DNA of 64,000 nt, from contig NZ_JAQKGU010000013.1 of assembly GCF_028532725.1 (NCBI RefSeq), positions 1 to 64,000 of the forward strand, given 5' to 3'. Shown here piece after piece: positions 62,580 through 64,000 of the stretch (positions within the stretch are counted from its first letter, which is position 1; each line of letters opens with the position of its first letter). The notes beneath the pieces were generated by a model, which saw nothing but the letters and a program-made list of their open reading frames with translations, was not told the DNA's origin and did not search any database. This DNA comes from Desulfovibrio sp. Fe33. GTDB taxonomy: Bacteria > Desulfobacterota > Desulfovibrionia > Desulfovibrionales > Desulfovibrionaceae. Made by a program: the position numbers and the translations under genes.

Positions 62580-63179
62580 ATGGCGAAATACACCGGCATC
62601 AATCACCTGGCCATGGTCACCGGGGATATGGACGCGACCATCCGGTTCTGGCGGGATCTGCTCGGAATGCGGTTGGTGGTCGGCCTGGGGCACCCTGGCT
62701 ACCGCCACTATTTCTTCGAAATATCCGAAGACGACATGATCGCCTTTTTCGAGTGGCCCGGCGTGGAGCGGCTCGACGAGCGGGACCATGGGTTTCCGGT
62801 CAAGGGCAAGGTGGCCTTCGACCACATCTCCTTCGGCGTGTCCTGCGAGGACGACCTCTGGGAGATCAAGGACAAGCTCGAAGCGGCCGACGTATGGTGC
62901 TCCGAGGTGGTGGACCATGGCTTCATCCATTCCATCTACGCCTTCGATCCCAACAACATACCCATCGAGTTCAGCGCGACGGTTGAGGGCGTGGACGTTC
63001 GCGCGACCCCGGTCATGACCGATTCGCAGCCCAGCAGCGAGGCCCTCAAGGGGGCGGAGCCGCAGCCCGGCGTCTGGCCCGAGGTGGCCGAACCCACGCC
63101 GGACGGGGACAAGACCGTGTACGAGGGAGAGGGCCACAAGATCGTCGAGGCCCTGGAAAAACTCAAGGGCCGGGAGTAG
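62580..63179 (+). CDS. VOC (glyoxalase-type) family protein
   Basis: This is a 199-residue protein. A vicinal oxygen chelate fold (about 1-140) has NHLAMVTGDMD and FDHISFGV, plus an acidic tail after 150. Metal ligands His9 and a Glu in FFEISED are plausible. The substrate is unknown. AAAGGAAAGGAC precedes ATG 62580. Confidence 0.82.
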   Translation: MAKYTGINHLAMVTGDMDATIRFWRDLLGMRLVVGLGHPGYRHYFFEISEDDMIAFFEWPGVERLDERDHGFPVKGKVAFDHISFGVSCEDDLWEIKDKLEAADVWCSEVVDHGFIHSIYAFDPNNIPIEFSATVEGVDVRATPVMTDSQPSSEALKGAEPQPGVWPEVAEPTPDGDKTVYEGEGHKIVEALEKLKGRE

Positions 63180-63261
63180 CCGGGAAGTAGCCGGGAAGCG
63201 GCGGGGTTTCCGCTGGCAAAGAGGCGGGAAATATCCTAGACGGGTTTCTCAAGGAGAAACC

Positions 63262-63990
63262 GTGCTCAGACCCGTCGCCCGCATCCCGTTTCACGCGCCC
63301 TGCCGCAGCGCCGCCTTCATCCGGCGCATCAAGCGTTTCACCGTGGAGGCCGAGGCCCTGGACGGCCCGGACAGGGGCGCGATCCTCAAGGCCCACACCA
63401 ACAACACCGGCTCCATGCTCGGCCTGCTCCGGCCCGGCGGCGCGGCCCTGCTTTCGCCCGCGGCCAACCCGGACCGCAAACTCAAGTATACCTTGGAAGG
63501 GCTTTCCCTCGGCAAAGCCATGGTCGGGGTGAATACGCTCACGCCCAACCGTATGCTGTATACGGCCTGGGAGTGCGGGGCCATGCCCGAAATGGACGGA
63601 TACGAACATTTTCAGAAAGAGGCCAAGGTGGGCCACAGCCGACTGGACGCGCATCTGACCGGCGAGCGGGGAGACCTGTGGGTGGAGTGCAAGAACGTGA
63701 CCCTTGTCGAGGACGACGTGGCCCGTTTCCCGGACGCGGTCACCGAGCGGGGGCAGAAGCATCTGCGCGAGCTCATGGACCTTGCCGCCGCAGGCTCGCG
63801 CGTGGCCCTGTTCTTCCTGGTACAGCGGCCTGACGGCCGGTGCTTCGGCCCGGCTGATTTCATCGACCCCGCATACGCGGAGCTGTTTTACGAGGCCTTG
63901 GACGCCGGGGTGGAGGCGTGGCCCTATGTGGCCGAGGTGGACGAGAACGGCATCACCCTCGGCCGCAGGCTTCAGGTGGTGGCTCCGTGA
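63262..63990 (+). CDS. sfsA: SfsA-family nuclease/regulator
   Basis: This 242-residue protein of the SfsA family has HTNNTGSMLGLL and the nuclease-like core with VECKNVTLVEDDVARFPDAVTERGQKHL, an Asp/Glu/Lys set like restriction nucleases. SfsA was linked to sugar fermentation and later shown to be a DNA/RNA nuclease. The start is GTG at 63262 with AAGGAG five bases upstream. Its stop overlaps a GTGA that may start the next gene, mostly outside the window. Confidence 0.9.
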   Translation: MLRPVARIPFHAPCRSAAFIRRIKRFTVEAEALDGPDRGAILKAHTNNTGSMLGLLRPGGAALLSPAANPDRKLKYTLEGLSLGKAMVGVNTLTPNRMLYTAWECGAMPEMDGYEHFQKEAKVGHSRLDAHLTGERGDLWVECKNVTLVEDDVARFPDAVTERGQKHLRELMDLAAAGSRVALFFLVQRPDGRCFGPADFIDPAYAELFYEALDAGVEAWPYVAEVDENGITLGRRLQVVAP

Positions 63991-64000
63991 CCCGGCTGCT

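Overview
The window looks like a chromosome segment of a high-GC sulfate-reducing Desulfovibrionales bacterium (Desulfovibrio or Pseudodesulfovibrio type). Pointers are the overlapping def-fmt-DUF116 operon, an archaeal-type class I aldolase/ADH synthase, a flavoredoxin-like flavoprotein, paired CBS-ACT proteins, large hybrid histidine kinases, and a DsbA-family gene whose active-site Cys codon is TGA (probable selenocysteine). No 16S gene is present, so this placement is inference.

Layout. 1-450: start of tolQ, running off the left edge. 702-7462: signalling block with a hybrid kinase broken by a +1 frameshift, a CBS-ACT protein, and a second hybrid kinase with its receiver protein. 7.6-12.0 kb: radical SAM protein, Tat-exported amidohydrolase, EAL/HDOD regulator and ADH-synthase-like aldolase. 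12.3-15.6 kb: an AT-rich spacer, then phage-flavoured genes (DUF6941-like, S24-type repressor, DUF5675, small HTH) with a HEAT-repeat protein. 15.6-22.5 kb: NlpC/P60 lipoprotein, flavin reductase, U32-like protein, TrxC, sugar-phosphate isomerase-like protein, thioesterase and the second CBS-ACT protein. 22.7-28.2 kb: holin, XhlA-like protein, TPR lipoprotein, large terminase and low-complexity proteins. 28.4-32.3 kb: PatZ-like acetyltransferase and a glycosyltransferase. 32.5-35.4 kb: pstSCA with a Pho box. 35.6-43.7 kb: moeA, mobB, DUF116-fmt-def, aspS, hisS. 43.8-47.3 kb: molybdopterin oxidoreductase, small lipoprotein, RsmB-type methyltransferase. 47.4-51.2 kb: tail tubular protein, dual-HD protein, asparaginase, DsbA-like selenoprotein. 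51.2-55.6 kb: glnD, glnB and amt, with a sigma-54 promoter before amt. 55.8-64.0 kb: small membrane-anchored protein, sirtuin, chemoreceptor, chromate transporter, hemW, queH, VOC protein, sfsA.

Themes. Nitrogen sensing (amt-glnB-glnD), phosphate uptake (pstSCA), molybdenum cofactor (moeA, mobB, a Mo enzyme), c-di-GMP and two-component signalling, and reversible lysine acetylation (PatZ-like enzyme plus sirtuin) are each represented.

Two observations stand out. First, the DsbA-like gene reads through an in-frame TGA at its CxxC position and has a SECIS-like hairpin just downstream. Second, single phage-type genes (large terminase, holin, XhlA-like, tail tubular protein, S24 repressor, DUF5675, DUF6941) are spread over about 35 kb among host genes in both orientations, with no integrase or contiguous head/tail operon. 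This could be a dispersed, domesticated phage system such as a gene transfer agent, or prophage decay.

A family of modular hairpin repeats of about 100-150 bp occupies many intergenic gaps.
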